Of a stretch of DNA of 64,000 bases, positions 17,888 to 26,500 are shown piece after piece. The notes beneath the pieces are model-generated. The model worked only from the letters and a program-made list of their open reading frames with translations. It was not told where the DNA came from and did no database searches. The DNA lies in contig SVMM01000002.1 of assembly GCA_015067435.1 (NCBI GenBank), positions 124,001 through 188,000 on the forward strand, read 5' to 3'. Both the position numbers and the translations under genes were made by a program. Source of the DNA: Oscillospiraceae bacterium. Lineage in GTDB: Bacteria; Bacillota; Clostridia; Oscillospirales; Oscillospiraceae. How positions within the stretch are numbered: position 1 is the first letter of the stretch; each line of letters begins with the position of its first letter.

Positions 17888-19789
17888 ATGAACGAACGCA
17901 AAAGCCGCGGCGTCGGCGGGAAGCTGATCCTCGTCCTCACCCTTCTGTTCTTCTATTTCCCGATTTTCTACATCATCGTCTTTTCCTTCAACGACTCGCG
18001 CTCGCTGACGAAGTTCGGCGGCTTCTCGCTGCGCTGGTACGAAAAGATGTTCGCCGACTCAACAATGATGGAGGCGGTGATGTACACGGTGCTCATCGCC
18101 GTGCTCGCCACCGTGATCTCCACCATCGTCGGCACGATCACCGCCATCGGCCTGTCCAAGTCCAGCCGCGTGCTCTCCGCGCTGGTCGAGCGCACGAACG
18201 ACCTGCCCGTCATGAACCCCGACATCGTCACGGCGATCAGCCTGCTGATGTTCTTCAGCGTGCTTGCCGTGCGCAAGGGCTTTTTGACGATGCTGCTGGC
18301 GCACATCATGTTCTGCATCCCCTACGTCATGCTCTCGGTGACGCCCAAGCTCCGCTCACTCGACCCGAATCTCATCGAGGCGGCGATGGACCTTGGTGCG
18401 ACGCCGATACAGGCGCTCACGCGCGTCATCGTGCCGCAGATCCGTCCGGGCATCGTCTCCGGCGCGCTGATCGCCTTTACCATGAGCTTTGACGACTTCG
18501 TCATCTCCTACTTCACCACCGGCAACGGCGTGAACAACATCTCGATCCTCGTCTACACGATGTCCAAGCGCGTCAACCCCTCGATCAACGCGCTGTCCAC
18601 CATCGTCATCCTGCTCATCACGGTTGTGCTCGGCATTGTCAACATCGTGCCGATCATTCGCGAGAAAAAGGGCGACGCGGCGAAGCCCGCGAACCGCAAA
18701 ATGCTGGCGGCTGTGGCAGCCGTGCTCGTCGTTGCCATCCTCGGCGCGGCGGTGGCCGGCGGCAGCGCGCAGCGCCGCCGCCAGCAGGAGGCGGTCGAAA
18801 AGTACGGCTCCGCGGTGATGAAGCTCTACCTTCCCGGCGAGTATCTGGGAGAGGACGTGATCTCCAACTTTGAGAGCCAGTACGGCGTCACCGTCATTGT
18901 GGAGAACTTCGACTCCAACGAGATGATGTACACCAAGCTGCAGGCGGGCGACTCCTACGACGTGCTGATCCCCTCGGACTACATGATCGAGCGCCTGATC
19001 GCCGGCGACCTCCTCCAGCCGCTTGACAAGTCTCTGATCCCCAACCTCGACAACCTCGCGGAGCAGGTCATCGGTCTGGACTACGACACCGAGGGCAAAT
19101 GGTCCGTCCCCTACTTCTGGGGCAGCGTCGGACTGGTGTACAACCACGAGAACGTCGACCCGGAGGTCGTGGAGGAGCAGGGCTGGGAGATCCTGCACAA
19201 CACCGACTATGCCGGCCGCATCTACGTCTACGACTCCGAGCGCGACTCGTTCATGATGGCGTTCAAGGCGCTCGGCTACTCCATGAATACCGACGATCCC
19301 GCGGAGATCGAGGCCGCCTACGAGTGGCTGCGTCAGGTGAACAACACCATGTCCCCCATCTATGTCACCGACGAGGTCATCGACTCGATGATCAACGGCT
19401 ATCAGGACATCGCCGTGGTCTACAGCGGTGACGCAACGGTCATTCTCGACGAGAACGAGGACATGAGCTTCTTCATGCCGGACGAGGGCACGAACATCTG
19501 GTGCGACGCGATGGTCATTCCCAAAAATGCGGAGAATCCCAGGCTCGCCCACGAGTTCATCAACTACATGCTCACCTATGAGGCCGCCTTCGACAACTCC
19601 GAGACCGTCGGCTACGCCTCCCCCAACGCCGAGGTGCTGGAGGAAATGAGCTCGCAGGAGGATCTTTACGCCGAGAACGAAGCGTATCTCCCCCGCAGCG
19701 GCTACGAGCTGGACGAGATGTTCCACGACAATATCACGCTCCAGCGCGAACTGAGCAAATACTGGATCCGCGTCAAGGCGGAGAGCTGA
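17888..19789 (+). CDS. Fused polyamine permease and substrate-binding protein PotCD
   Basis: A 633-residue single chain. Residues 1-265 are a PotC-type permease (first helix LILVLTLLFFYFPIFYIIVF; coupling loop IEAAMDLGATPIQALTRV). A further transmembrane helix (LAAVAAVLVVAILGAAVAGG) then leads to an extracellular PotD-type binding domain (about 305-633) with VMKLYLPGEYLGEDVISNF, SYDVLIPSDYMIERL, WSVPYFWGSVGLVYN and the late GYASPNAEV. Such potC-potD fusions occur in Clostridia and tether the receptor to the pore. It has no lipobox, as the helix replaces the lipid anchor. A terminator follows. Confidence 0.95.
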   Translation: MNERKSRGVGGKLILVLTLLFFYFPIFYIIVFSFNDSRSLTKFGGFSLRWYEKMFADSTMMEAVMYTVLIAVLATVISTIVGTITAIGLSKSSRVLSALVERTNDLPVMNPDIVTAISLLMFFSVLAVRKGFLTMLLAHIMFCIPYVMLSVTPKLRSLDPNLIEAAMDLGATPIQALTRVIVPQIRPGIVSGALIAFTMSFDDFVISYFTTGNGVNNISILVYTMSKRVNPSINALSTIVILLITVVLGIVNIVPIIREKKGDAAKPANRKMLAAVAAVLVVAILGAAVAGGSAQRRRQQEAVEKYGSAVMKLYLPGEYLGEDVISNFESQYGVTVIVENFDSNEMMYTKLQAGDSYDVLIPSDYMIERLIAGDLLQPLDKSLIPNLDNLAEQVIGLDYDTEGKWSVPYFWGSVGLVYNHENVDPEVVEEQGWEILHNTDYAGRIYVYDSERDSFMMAFKALGYSMNTDDPAEIEAAYEWLRQVNNTMSPIYVTDEVIDSMINGYQDIAVVYSGDATVILDENEDMSFFMPDEGTNIWCDAMVIPKNAENPRLAHEFINYMLTYEAAFDNSETVGYASPNAEVLEEMSSQEDLYAENEAYLPRSGYELDEMFHDNITLQRELSKYWIRVKAES

Positions 19790-19806
19790 GAGCGGAAAAG
19801 TTTTCC

Positions 19807-19842
19807 AAAAGGTCTGCCGGCACTTGTGTCGGCAGACCTTTT
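19807..19842 (+). terminator. Terminator of the pot operon
   Basis: AAAAGGTCTGCCGGCAC and GTCGGCAGACCTTTT form a long stem with a short loop, directly after potCD. The T-run is part of the stem and the next promoter overlaps it. Confidence 0.85.
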
Positions 19843-19852
19843 ATGCTACAAT
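19824..19852 (+). promoter_or_regulatory. Promoter of the thioesterase-radical SAM-lysozyme genes
   Basis: TTGTGT (19824-19829) and TACAAT (19847-19852) with 17-nt spacing and TG in the extended -10 position. The -35 lies inside the pot terminator. Confidence 0.55.
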
Positions 19853-19882
19853 ATATTGAATCAAATTCAGGAGGTATTCACC

Positions 19883-20284
19883 ATGCAAGTCGGAGACGTT
19901 TATGAAGTCCGCGGCGCCGTGACGGACGCCAACACCGCCGCAAGCCTCGGCAGCGGCGCGCTGCCGGTATTCGGCACGCCCTACCTCGTCGCCATGATGG
20001 AGGACGCGGCTTTCACTTATCTGCAAAAAGAGATCCCGGAGGGCAAGAGCAGCGTCGGCGTCAGCGTCAACATCGAGCATGTCTCCCCGACGCCCATCGG
20101 CATGGAGGTCCGCGTTACGGCGGAGGTGACGGCGATCTCCCCGAACGGCAAGATGATCGACTTCAAGGTCACGGGCTACGACGAAGCCGGCCTGATCGGC
20201 GAGGGCACGCACCGCCGCGCCGTCATCGACGTGGAGCGGTTCATGGCGAAGTGCCAGGGCAAGCTGCCCTCCGCGCGGCAATAA
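19883..20284 (+). CDS. Hot-dog fold thioesterase, FlK-like
   Basis: A 133-residue thioesterase of the fluoroacetyl-CoA thioesterase (FlK) type. Thr32 (in VFGTPYLV), Glu40 (AMMEDAA) and His66 (NIEHVSPTP) have the same spacing as the FlK catalytic Thr42, Glu50 and His76, and GEGTHRRAVI is the matching C-terminal strand. FlK hydrolyses acyl-CoA thioesters; homologues in gut Clostridia are of unknown substrate and are unlikely to act on fluoroacetate. AGGAGG lies 7 nt before the ATG. The radical SAM gene follows after 15 nt. Confidence 0.85.
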   Translation: MQVGDVYEVRGAVTDANTAASLGSGALPVFGTPYLVAMMEDAAFTYLQKEIPEGKSSVGVSVNIEHVSPTPIGMEVRVTAEVTAISPNGKMIDFKVTGYDEAGLIGEGTHRRAVIDVERFMAKCQGKLPSARQ

Positions 20285-20299
20285 TACGGAGGTTATACC

Positions 20300-21169
20300 A
20301 TGCATTATTCCGGCAGCGTTTACCGCCCCCCTAGCGAGGCGCACAGCCTGATCGTCCAATGCACCCTCGGGTGCAGCCACAACCGCTGCGCGTTCTGCAT
20401 CATGTACAAGGAAAAGCAGTTTTCCATCAATCCGGTCGAGCAGGTGCTGGGCGACCTCGCCGAGGCGCGGCTTTACTACCCACGCATCGAGCGCATTTTC
20501 CTTGCCGACGGCGACGCGCTGATCCTGCCGATGGACTATCTGCTGACCGTACTGGACTATATCCGCGAGCACTTTCCCGAATGCGAGCGCGTCAGCGCCT
20601 ACGCCAGCACCAAGGCGCTGATGAAAAAGTCGGACGCGGAGCTTGAGATTCTGCGCGAGCATGGCCTCGCCATGGTCTACGTCGGTCTGGAGACCGGTCT
20701 GGAGGAGCTGCTCGCGCGCTATGACAAGGGCGTGACCGCCGAAGAGATCATCGAGCATGCGCTGCGCGCCAAGGCGGCGGGCATGACGCTCTCCATCACC
20801 GCCATCAACGGCATGGGCGGGCGCGAGCAGAGCGAAGAGCATGCGATCGCCACCGCCGCCGCGCTCTCACGCATCAAGGCGGACTACGTCGCCATGCTGA
20901 CGCTGCGTGTCTACAGCGGCACGCCGCTGCACGACTGGATCGAGCGCGGCGAGCTGACCATGCTGGGCCCCAAGGAGCTGGCGGCGGAAAACCGCGTCAT
21001 TTTGCAGCACATCGACAGCGAGGGCAGCATCTTCCGCTCCAACCACGCCAGCAATTATCTCCCGCTCAAGGGTACGCTCAACCGCGACCGGGAAATGCTG
21101 ATCGAACAGATCGACAAGGCGCTCGCCGGCGAGCTGCGCTTCCGCCGCGCCGTCGAGCTGGGGCTTTGA
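20300..21169 (+). CDS. Radical SAM protein of unknown function
   Basis: A 289-residue radical SAM enzyme. The iron-sulphur Cys motif is GCSHNRCAFCIMYK, with four residues between the first two Cys, as is usual in this subgroup rather than CX3CX2C. AMVYVGLETGLEELL and TLRVYSGTPLHDW follow in the Elp3/MiaB-like pattern. Hundreds of similar proteins are annotated only as radical SAM. It lies between the thioesterase and the lysozyme genes with 15- and 36-nt gaps, probably one transcript, but the three products do not suggest a pathway. Confidence 0.88.
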   Translation: MHYSGSVYRPPSEAHSLIVQCTLGCSHNRCAFCIMYKEKQFSINPVEQVLGDLAEARLYYPRIERIFLADGDALILPMDYLLTVLDYIREHFPECERVSAYASTKALMKKSDAELEILREHGLAMVYVGLETGLEELLARYDKGVTAEEIIEHALRAKAAGMTLSITAINGMGGREQSEEHAIATAAALSRIKADYVAMLTLRVYSGTPLHDWIERGELTMLGPKELAAENRVILQHIDSEGSIFRSNHASNYLPLKGTLNRDREMLIEQIDKALAGELRFRRAVELGL

Positions 21170-21205
21170 GCGAGATCATCAAGAAAAACACAAAGGATCG
21201 CTTCC

Positions 21206-23224
21206 ATGAAGAGAACTCAACACCGCGTGAACGCGCTGCTTTTGCTCGCCTGCCTGATCGCGCAGGCGTGTTTCCCCGCGTCAGCGCGCGCCTACGATAA
21301 CATGACCTGCGGCGACCGCGCCCTCGACCTCATCAAGCGTTACGAAAGCTTCTCCCCCGACATGTACTACGAGGGCGGCCACTGGTACGTCGGCTACGGC
21401 TCACAGGTCGCGGAGAACGACTATCCCGACGGCATCAGCGAGGAGGAGGCTCTGGAGCTGGTGCGCGACGAGCTGTCCGGGATCGAGGAATCGCTCAACT
21501 CGTTCTTCTCACGCAACGGCCTGACGCCCACGCAGGCGCAGTTCGACGCGCTGGCGGACTTCACCTACACCCTCGGCGACGCATGGCTGAGCGGCAACAG
21601 CACCCTGCTGCGCATCGTGCGCGGCGACACGGAGGCGACGCGTCTGGAAACGGCGCAGGCGTTCGGCGTGTGGAGCCATTCCGGCGGCGTCGTGCTGCCC
21701 GGACTTGCGCGCCGCCGGTTGGAGGAGGCGGCGATCTATCTGGACGGCGCGGACGCAACCGGCGATGAGTTTGCGTTTCTCGCCGTCTCCAAGGCGGACG
21801 GCGTCATCTGCTCCACCGATTTTGCCGCCTATGAGCGCGGCGGCGTATACGACGCGTTCCCGACGATGTTCCTGCTCGGCAAAACGCTCGCGGGCGTCCG
21901 GACGAAGGACGGGGCCGTCATCCGCGTCGGCGACGCCGTGACCGGCAGCTATGTCACCACGCCGATCTGGGAGGACAATGTCTATTCCGGCCGCTACGAC
22001 GACGTGCAAAGCGGCGCCTGGTACTACGATTATGTGATGGAGCTGAGCGAGAACGGCGTCGTCAGCGGACGCGGCGACGGCTGCTTCGATCCCGCGGCGC
22101 CCGTCACCGTCGGCGAAGCGCTCAAGCTGATCCTGCTCGCCGCCGGGAAAGAGCCGCAGGAGCCAGTCGGCAATCATTGGGCGAGCGGCTACGCTGCGTA
22201 TGCGCGCAGCAAATCCTATCTCTCCGACGCGCTGCTTTCCGAGCTGGACGAGCCCATCCGCCGCGCGGACGTCGCGGAGCTTGCCGCCAAGGCGATCGGC
22301 TTCGGCCAGTCTTACGCGGACTCTCCCTTCGCGGACACGGACAACGGCTTTGCAATCGCTCTTTCGGAGATCGGCGTGCTCAACGGCATCCCCGAACACG
22401 GGAAGTCCTATTTTTACCCGGACAAATCCCTCACGCGCGCGGAGGTCTCCGCCATCGTCTGGCGGCTTCGCAATCAGGTGGCGCTGCATACGGTTCAGTA
22501 CATCCGCTGCGGCTCCCTCTATTACGAGGTTCGCGCCGGCGTACCTCTCAACAGCTACGACCGGAACGCCTTCTCCGGTCTTGGCAAGGAGAAAGACTAT
22601 GCAGCTTCCGGCGTTACGGTCCTGCGCGGGATCGACGTTTCGCGCTGGCAGGACGAGATCGACTGGGAGGCCGCCGCGGCGGACGGCATCGACTTTGCGA
22701 TGCTCCGCGTCGGCGGACGCGGGCAAAACACCGGTGAGATCTACGACGATCTTCTCTTTGAAGACTATTACGAGGGCGCCGAACCAACCGGACTGCTGCT
22801 TGGTTACTACTTCTATTCGCAGGCGATCAACACGCGTGAGGCCGTTGAGGAGGCGGACTATGTGATCTCCATGCTCCGCGGCAGGCGCGTGGACGCGCCG
22901 GTGGTCTTCGACTGGGAGACCGCGGAAAACGACTACGCGCGCACCAACAGTCTGAGTGCTTCCGCCGTCAGCGACTGCGCGATCGCCTTCTGCGAGCGGA
23001 TCAGGGCTGCGGGCTATGCCCCGATGGTCTATATGAACACCGAGGACGGCTATTTCCGATTCGACGTCAGCCGCCTGACAGACTATCCCATCTGGTACGC
23101 CGGACAGTACAACGGCGAGTATCCCCGCTTCGTTTACGATTTTGACATGTGGCAGTACACGTCGGACGGCGAACTGGAAGGCGTCGAGGGCGGCGTGGAC
23201 ATGGATCTTTGGTTCCTACGCTGA
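21206..23224 (+). CDS. Secreted double lysozyme: GH24 domain, SLH repeats, GH25 domain
   Basis: A 672-residue secreted protein with a signal peptide (1-29, ending ASARA). Residues 30-185 are a phage T4-type lysozyme (GH24): catalytic Glu in IKRYESFS, HWYVGYGSQV, then TPTQAQFDALADFTYTLG. Residues about 263-425 hold two or three S-layer homology motifs (YDDVQSGAWYYDYVMELSEN, GVVSGRGDGCFDP and SYFYPDKSLTRAEVSAIVWR). Residues 474-672 are a GH25 muramidase with GIDVSRWQDEIDW and the catalytic VFDWETAEN. SLH motifs bind pyruvylated wall polymers, so both enzymes would be held at the surface. It could act in wall turnover, germination or against competitors. Confidence 0.92.
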   Translation: MKRTQHRVNALLLLACLIAQACFPASARAYDNMTCGDRALDLIKRYESFSPDMYYEGGHWYVGYGSQVAENDYPDGISEEEALELVRDELSGIEESLNSFFSRNGLTPTQAQFDALADFTYTLGDAWLSGNSTLLRIVRGDTEATRLETAQAFGVWSHSGGVVLPGLARRRLEEAAIYLDGADATGDEFAFLAVSKADGVICSTDFAAYERGGVYDAFPTMFLLGKTLAGVRTKDGAVIRVGDAVTGSYVTTPIWEDNVYSGRYDDVQSGAWYYDYVMELSENGVVSGRGDGCFDPAAPVTVGEALKLILLAAGKEPQEPVGNHWASGYAAYARSKSYLSDALLSELDEPIRRADVAELAAKAIGFGQSYADSPFADTDNGFAIALSEIGVLNGIPEHGKSYFYPDKSLTRAEVSAIVWRLRNQVALHTVQYIRCGSLYYEVRAGVPLNSYDRNAFSGLGKEKDYAASGVTVLRGIDVSRWQDEIDWEAAAADGIDFAMLRVGGRGQNTGEIYDDLLFEDYYEGAEPTGLLLGYYFYSQAINTREAVEEADYVISMLRGRRVDAPVVFDWETAENDYARTNSLSASAVSDCAIAFCERIRAAGYAPMVYMNTEDGYFRFDVSRLTDYPIWYAGQYNGEYPRFVYDFDMWQYTSDGELEGVEGGVDMDLWFLR

Positions 23225-23263
23225 GTTTTTCGCACAAAAATGCAGAAAAACCGCGTATAGCAC

Positions 23264-23292
23264 TTGACAAAAGGGTTGCGATTTATTAAAAT
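23264..23292 (+). promoter_or_regulatory. Promoter of the lysR-type gene with a palindromic -10
   Basis: TTGACA (23264-23269), 17-nt spacer, TAAAAT (23287-23292). The perfect palindrome TTAAAATATTTTAA (23286-23299) covers the -10 and may be an operator. Confidence 0.8.
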
Positions 23293-23335
23293 ATTTTAAT
23301 AGGATGTTCGTTTTTTTTGATGAAAGAAGGCACCT

Positions 23336-24232
23336 ATGGAAATTCGCAACCTGATTACTTTCTTGAAGGTAACGGAGCTCAAGAGCTTCTCCAAGGCCGC
23401 GGAAGCGCTGGACTATTCGCAGTCCGCGGTCACGGTACAGATCCAGCAGCTGGAGCGCGAGCTGGGCGTGCAGCTGTTTGACCGCATCGGCAAAAGCGTT
23501 TCGATCACGCAGTACGGGACGGACTTCGTCTCCTATGCGCGCGACGTGGTCAGCGCGGTCTCCCGCGCGTGCGCCTTTGCCACCGCGAAGGAGGAGCTGA
23601 CCGGCACAGTGCGCGTCGGCACGCTCGATTCGCTGATGACAGCCTCCTTCTCCGACATCATTCCCGCTTTCCACCGGCGTTTTCCGCGCGTGCTCGCCAA
23701 CGTGCACGGCGACAACGTGGTGCGGCTGAAGCAGCTCCTGATTAAAAATGAGCTGGATCTCATCTACACGCTGGACGAGCAGCTGCACGACACGCAGTTT
23801 GTCAAGGTATTTGAAGCGGAAGAGGACATCGTCATCGTCACGCACATCAACAATCCGCTGGCGGCAAGCACCTCCGTCAAGCTCTCTGATCTGGTGGGGC
23901 ATCCGTTCATTCTGATGAACCGGAACAACGCGTACCGCGACCAGTTCGACCGTGAGCTCGCGCGTCATGGACTCGCAATCGACCCGTTCAGCGAGCTGGA
24001 GAGCGATGTGCTTGCGCTGCGTCTGATTTCCGAGAATCCGGAGTTCCTCTCCGTTCTCCCCCGCTACACCGTTCAGAAGAGCATCCACAAGCAGCAGCTG
24101 GCCATCATCCCCGTCGAGGACTGCGAGATGCGCCAGTACCGGCAGCTGCTCTATCACAAGAACAAGGTGCTCACGCCGCAGATTCAGGGAATGCTGGACA
24201 CCATCGTGGAAACCGCGAAAAAACCGTTTTAG
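23336..24232 (+). CDS. LysR family transcriptional regulator
   Basis: A 298-residue LysR-type regulator. Residues 1-60 are the winged helix-turn-helix (MEIRNLITFLKVTELKSFSK, then YSQSAVTVQIQQLERELG and LFDRIGKSVSIT). Residues 90-298 are the periplasmic-binding-like effector domain (VRVGTLDSL, PFILMNRNNAYRD). Neighbours are convergent or separate transcripts, so the usual divergent target gene is absent and the regulon cannot be named. The palindrome over its own -10 suggests autoregulation. Confidence 0.93.
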   Translation: MEIRNLITFLKVTELKSFSKAAEALDYSQSAVTVQIQQLERELGVQLFDRIGKSVSITQYGTDFVSYARDVVSAVSRACAFATAKEELTGTVRVGTLDSLMTASFSDIIPAFHRRFPRVLANVHGDNVVRLKQLLIKNELDLIYTLDEQLHDTQFVKVFEAEEDIVIVTHINNPLAASTSVKLSDLVGHPFILMNRNNAYRDQFDRELARHGLAIDPFSELESDVLALRLISENPEFLSVLPRYTVQKSIHKQQLAIIPVEDCEMRQYRQLLYHKNKVLTPQIQGMLDTIVETAKKPF

Positions 24233-24235
24233 CAT

Positions 24236-24267
24236 AAAAAAATTGCCGCTTGCGCGGCAATTTTTTT
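24236..24267. terminator. Bidirectional terminator between lysR-type gene and CD1247-type gene
   Basis: AAAAAAATTGCCGC, a TTGC loop and GCGGCAATTTTTTT form a symmetrical terminator for the converging genes. Its minus-strand core TTGCCGCGCAAGCGGC also occurs in the hairpins at 24804-24817 and 50991-51004. Confidence 0.9.
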
Positions 24268-24273
24268 CGGTTC

Positions 24274-24681
<408 letters not shown>

Positions 24682-24713
24682 GATCCATTCTCCTTTCTCA
24701 TGTGTAGTGTTGA

Positions 24714-24873
24714 GGCTGCATCCGCCCGATTGTGAATGCAGCCCCTGATCTGTGAACTCTGCAATGCCGACTTGCGGCATTGCGCAGCCATGTATTTTCG
24801 GTTGCCGCGCAAGCGGCGAGAAAATACGGCGATTTATATTCGCCAAATAAGCATACGTAGTATGCTTATTTGG
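24714..24873 (-). repeat. Array of five consecutive hairpins between efp and the CD1247-type gene
   Basis: Perfect arms follow one another: GGCTGCAT/ATGCAGCC (24714-24743), GCAATGCCG/CGGCATTGC (24761-24783), GTATTTTC/GAAAATAC enclosing GCCGC-gcaa-GCGGC (24792-24827), GGCGA/TCGCC (24828-24844), and 14-bp arms at 24843-24856 and 24860-24873 with a 3-nt loop. The last includes the efp stop codon. None has a proper U-run, so they are not ordinary terminators. Confidence 0.8.
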
Positions 24874-25432
24874 AACGCCCGATATACTCACCCGTGCGCG
24901 TGTCGATCTGGATCTTGTCGCCCTCGTTGATGAACAGGGGAACCTTGATCTCCGCGCCGGTCTCCAGCGTGGCGGGCTTGGTGACGTTTGTCGCCGTGTC
25001 GCCCTTCGCGCCCGGATCGGACTTGGTCACAACGAGATCGACGAAGTTCGGGGGCTCGATGCCGAAGACGTTGCCCTTATAGCTGAGCACCTTGCACATG
25101 GTGTTTTCCTTGATGAAGCGGAACGCGTCGCCAAGCATATCGCGGTTCAGCGGCACCATGTCGTAGGTTTCCTGATCCATGAAATAGTAGAGGTCGCCGT
25201 CGTTGTAGCTGTACTCCATGTCCTTGCGCTCGATCACCGCCTCTTCAAACTTCGCGGTGGGGTTGAAGGACGTCTCGGTGACGCCGCCCGTCATGACGTT
25301 CTTCATCTTGGTGCGGACAAACGCCGCGCCCTTGCCGGGCTTGACATGCTGGAATTCGACGACCTGATAGACCTTTCCTTCCATCTCAAAGGTCTTGCCG
25401 TTGCGGAAATCGCCGGCGGTAATCGTTGCCAT
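24866..25432 (-). CDS. efp: Translation elongation factor P
   Basis: EF-P binds between the P and E sites and relieves stalling at proline runs. The 188-residue protein has the three-barrel EF-P layout, beginning [20 protein letters not shown]. The loop [13 protein letters not shown] carries the tip Lys that is modified in many bacteria, and GEYIGRS closes the protein. GGGAGGAA precedes the ATG. The stop codon lies in a perfect 14-bp inverted repeat that begins the hairpin array downstream. Confidence 0.98.
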   Translation of the reverse strand: MATITAGDFRNGKTFEMEGKVYQVVEFQHVKPGKGAAFVRTKMKNVMTGGVTETSFNPTAKFEEAVIERKDMEYSYNDGDLYYFMDQETYDMVPLNRDMLGDAFRFIKENTMCKVLSYKGNVFGIEPPNFVDLVVTKSDPGAKGDTATNVTKPATLETGAEIKVPLFINEGDKIQIDTRTGEYIGRSK

Positions 25433-25511
25433 AGTATATTCCTCCCAAATTTACGAGGAAATCAGCGGCGACTTCCTCTAATCTAACCGTAACTGGTCAT
25501 TTGCATCCTAT

Positions 25512-25540
25512 ATTTTACATGATTTTGCGCGCCAATGCAA
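25512..25540 (-). promoter_or_regulatory. Promoter of efp
   Basis: On the minus strand TTGCAT (25535-25540) and TAAAAT (25512-25517) with 17-nt spacing. A small inverted repeat (GAGGAA/TTCCTC) lies in the leader. Confidence 0.65.
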
Positions 25541-25605
25541 GCCTTTTTCGCTCCCCCGCGCCAAAAAAATGCGCGGCGTCCGTGATTTTGCCGGCGGTCC
25601 GGCGC

Positions 25606-26112
25606 TCAGGCGCGGCGATCCTCCGCACAGCAGCGCTTGAACGGCTCCTGCATCGCGTGCAGCACACGGTTCCACGCGCCGAACGGGCCGCCCTTGGGCT
25701 CGACCATCAGCATTCGGATACCGGAGCGCTTCGCGCCCAGCGTATCGGTGAGCAGCTTGTCGCCCAGCATGGCGGTCTCCCCCGGCTGCGCGCCGAATTT
25801 CCGCATCGCCTCGGCAAAGCCGCGCCTCGACGGCTTGCCGGCGTGCCCCACATAGGAGATGCCGAGGTCGCGGCAAAACCGCTCGACACGCTTGCTGCTG
25901 CGGTTGTTGGACAGCACGGCGAGCGTCACGCCGCCCGCGCGCAGCGCCTGCGTCCACGCCAGCAGCGCCTCGTCCGGCTCGCCCTGCCGCTTCGGCGCGA
26001 GCGTGTAATCCAGATCGGACAGCAGCAGCCGGATGCCCAGCGAGCGCAGCAGCTCCGGCGTAAGCGCGGTATAGTCGTTGAAAACATAGTCTGGAATCAA
26101 AGGAAAAGACAT
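25606..26112 (-). CDS. YqeG family HAD IIIA-type phosphatase
   Basis: A 168-residue haloacid dehalogenase-fold phosphatase. Motif I is LLLSDLDYTLAP with the nucleophilic Asp and the acid/base Asp, motif II is VLSNNRSS, motif III is the Lys in GKPSRRGF, and motif IV is MLGDKLLTD. YqeG of Bacillus and its clostridial relatives resemble mitochondrial phosphatidylglycerophosphate phosphatases, but the substrate is not established for this protein. It starts just after the rpsU terminator, so it may be read by leakage. Confidence 0.9.
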   Translation of the reverse strand: MSFPLIPDYVFNDYTALTPELLRSLGIRLLLSDLDYTLAPKRQGEPDEALLAWTQALRAGGVTLAVLSNNRSSKRVERFCRDLGISYVGHAGKPSRRGFAEAMRKFGAQPGETAMLGDKLLTDTLGAKRSGIRMLMVEPKGGPFGAWNRVLHAMQEPFKRCCAEDRRA

Positions 26113-26127
26113 AGAAGACTCTTTCTC

Positions 26128-26162
26128 AAAAAAGGAAGACGCCTCCGGCGTCTTCCTTTTTT
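26128..26162 (-). terminator. Terminator of rpsU
   Basis: GGAAGACGCC, a TCC loop and GGCGTCTTCC with A-run and TTTTTT on either side; a strong symmetrical terminator 4 nt after rpsU. Confidence 0.93.
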
Positions 26163-26165
26163 GAA

Positions 26166-26351
26166 TCAGTAATAACGCTTATTGCGATTCTTGCGCGCGG
26201 CCTCGCTCTTCTTGCGGCGCTTGACGCTGGGGCTCTCATACGCCTCGCGCCGACGCACCTCAGCCACGATACCTGCCTTGGCGCAGCTTCTCTTGAAACG
26301 CTTGAGCGCGCTATCCAGAGACTCGCCTTCCTTGACGTGGACTTCGGACAT
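26166..26351 (-). CDS. rpsU: 30S ribosomal protein S21
   Basis: S21 is a small basic protein of the 30S platform near the anti-Shine-Dalgarno sequence. The 61-residue product begins [20 protein letters not shown] and ends in a basic stretch with [19 protein letters not shown], as expected. GGAGGGAGGG precedes the ATG, and a consensus promoter and a strong terminator bracket it. Confidence 0.97.
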   Translation of the reverse strand: MSEVHVKEGESLDSALKRFKRSCAKAGIVAEVRRREAYESPSVKRRKKSEAARKNRNKRYY

Positions 26352-26430
26352 CTATATTTTCCCTCCCTCCGATACACCCGGCTTGTTCCTGAGTGCTCAG
26401 TAGAGCCATATTCAATGACTTGCGAATGGT

Positions 26431-26459
26431 ATTATATGAGAAATACCGAGGCTTGTCAA
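26431..26459 (-). promoter_or_regulatory. Consensus sigma-A promoter of rpsU
   Basis: Perfect TTGACA (26454-26459) and TATAAT (26431-26436) on the minus strand with 17-nt spacing, between leuS and rpsU. Confidence 0.92.
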
Positions 26460-26500
26460 CAAATATTTTTCCCAATTCCGCAAAAAAATCGAAAAATCGC

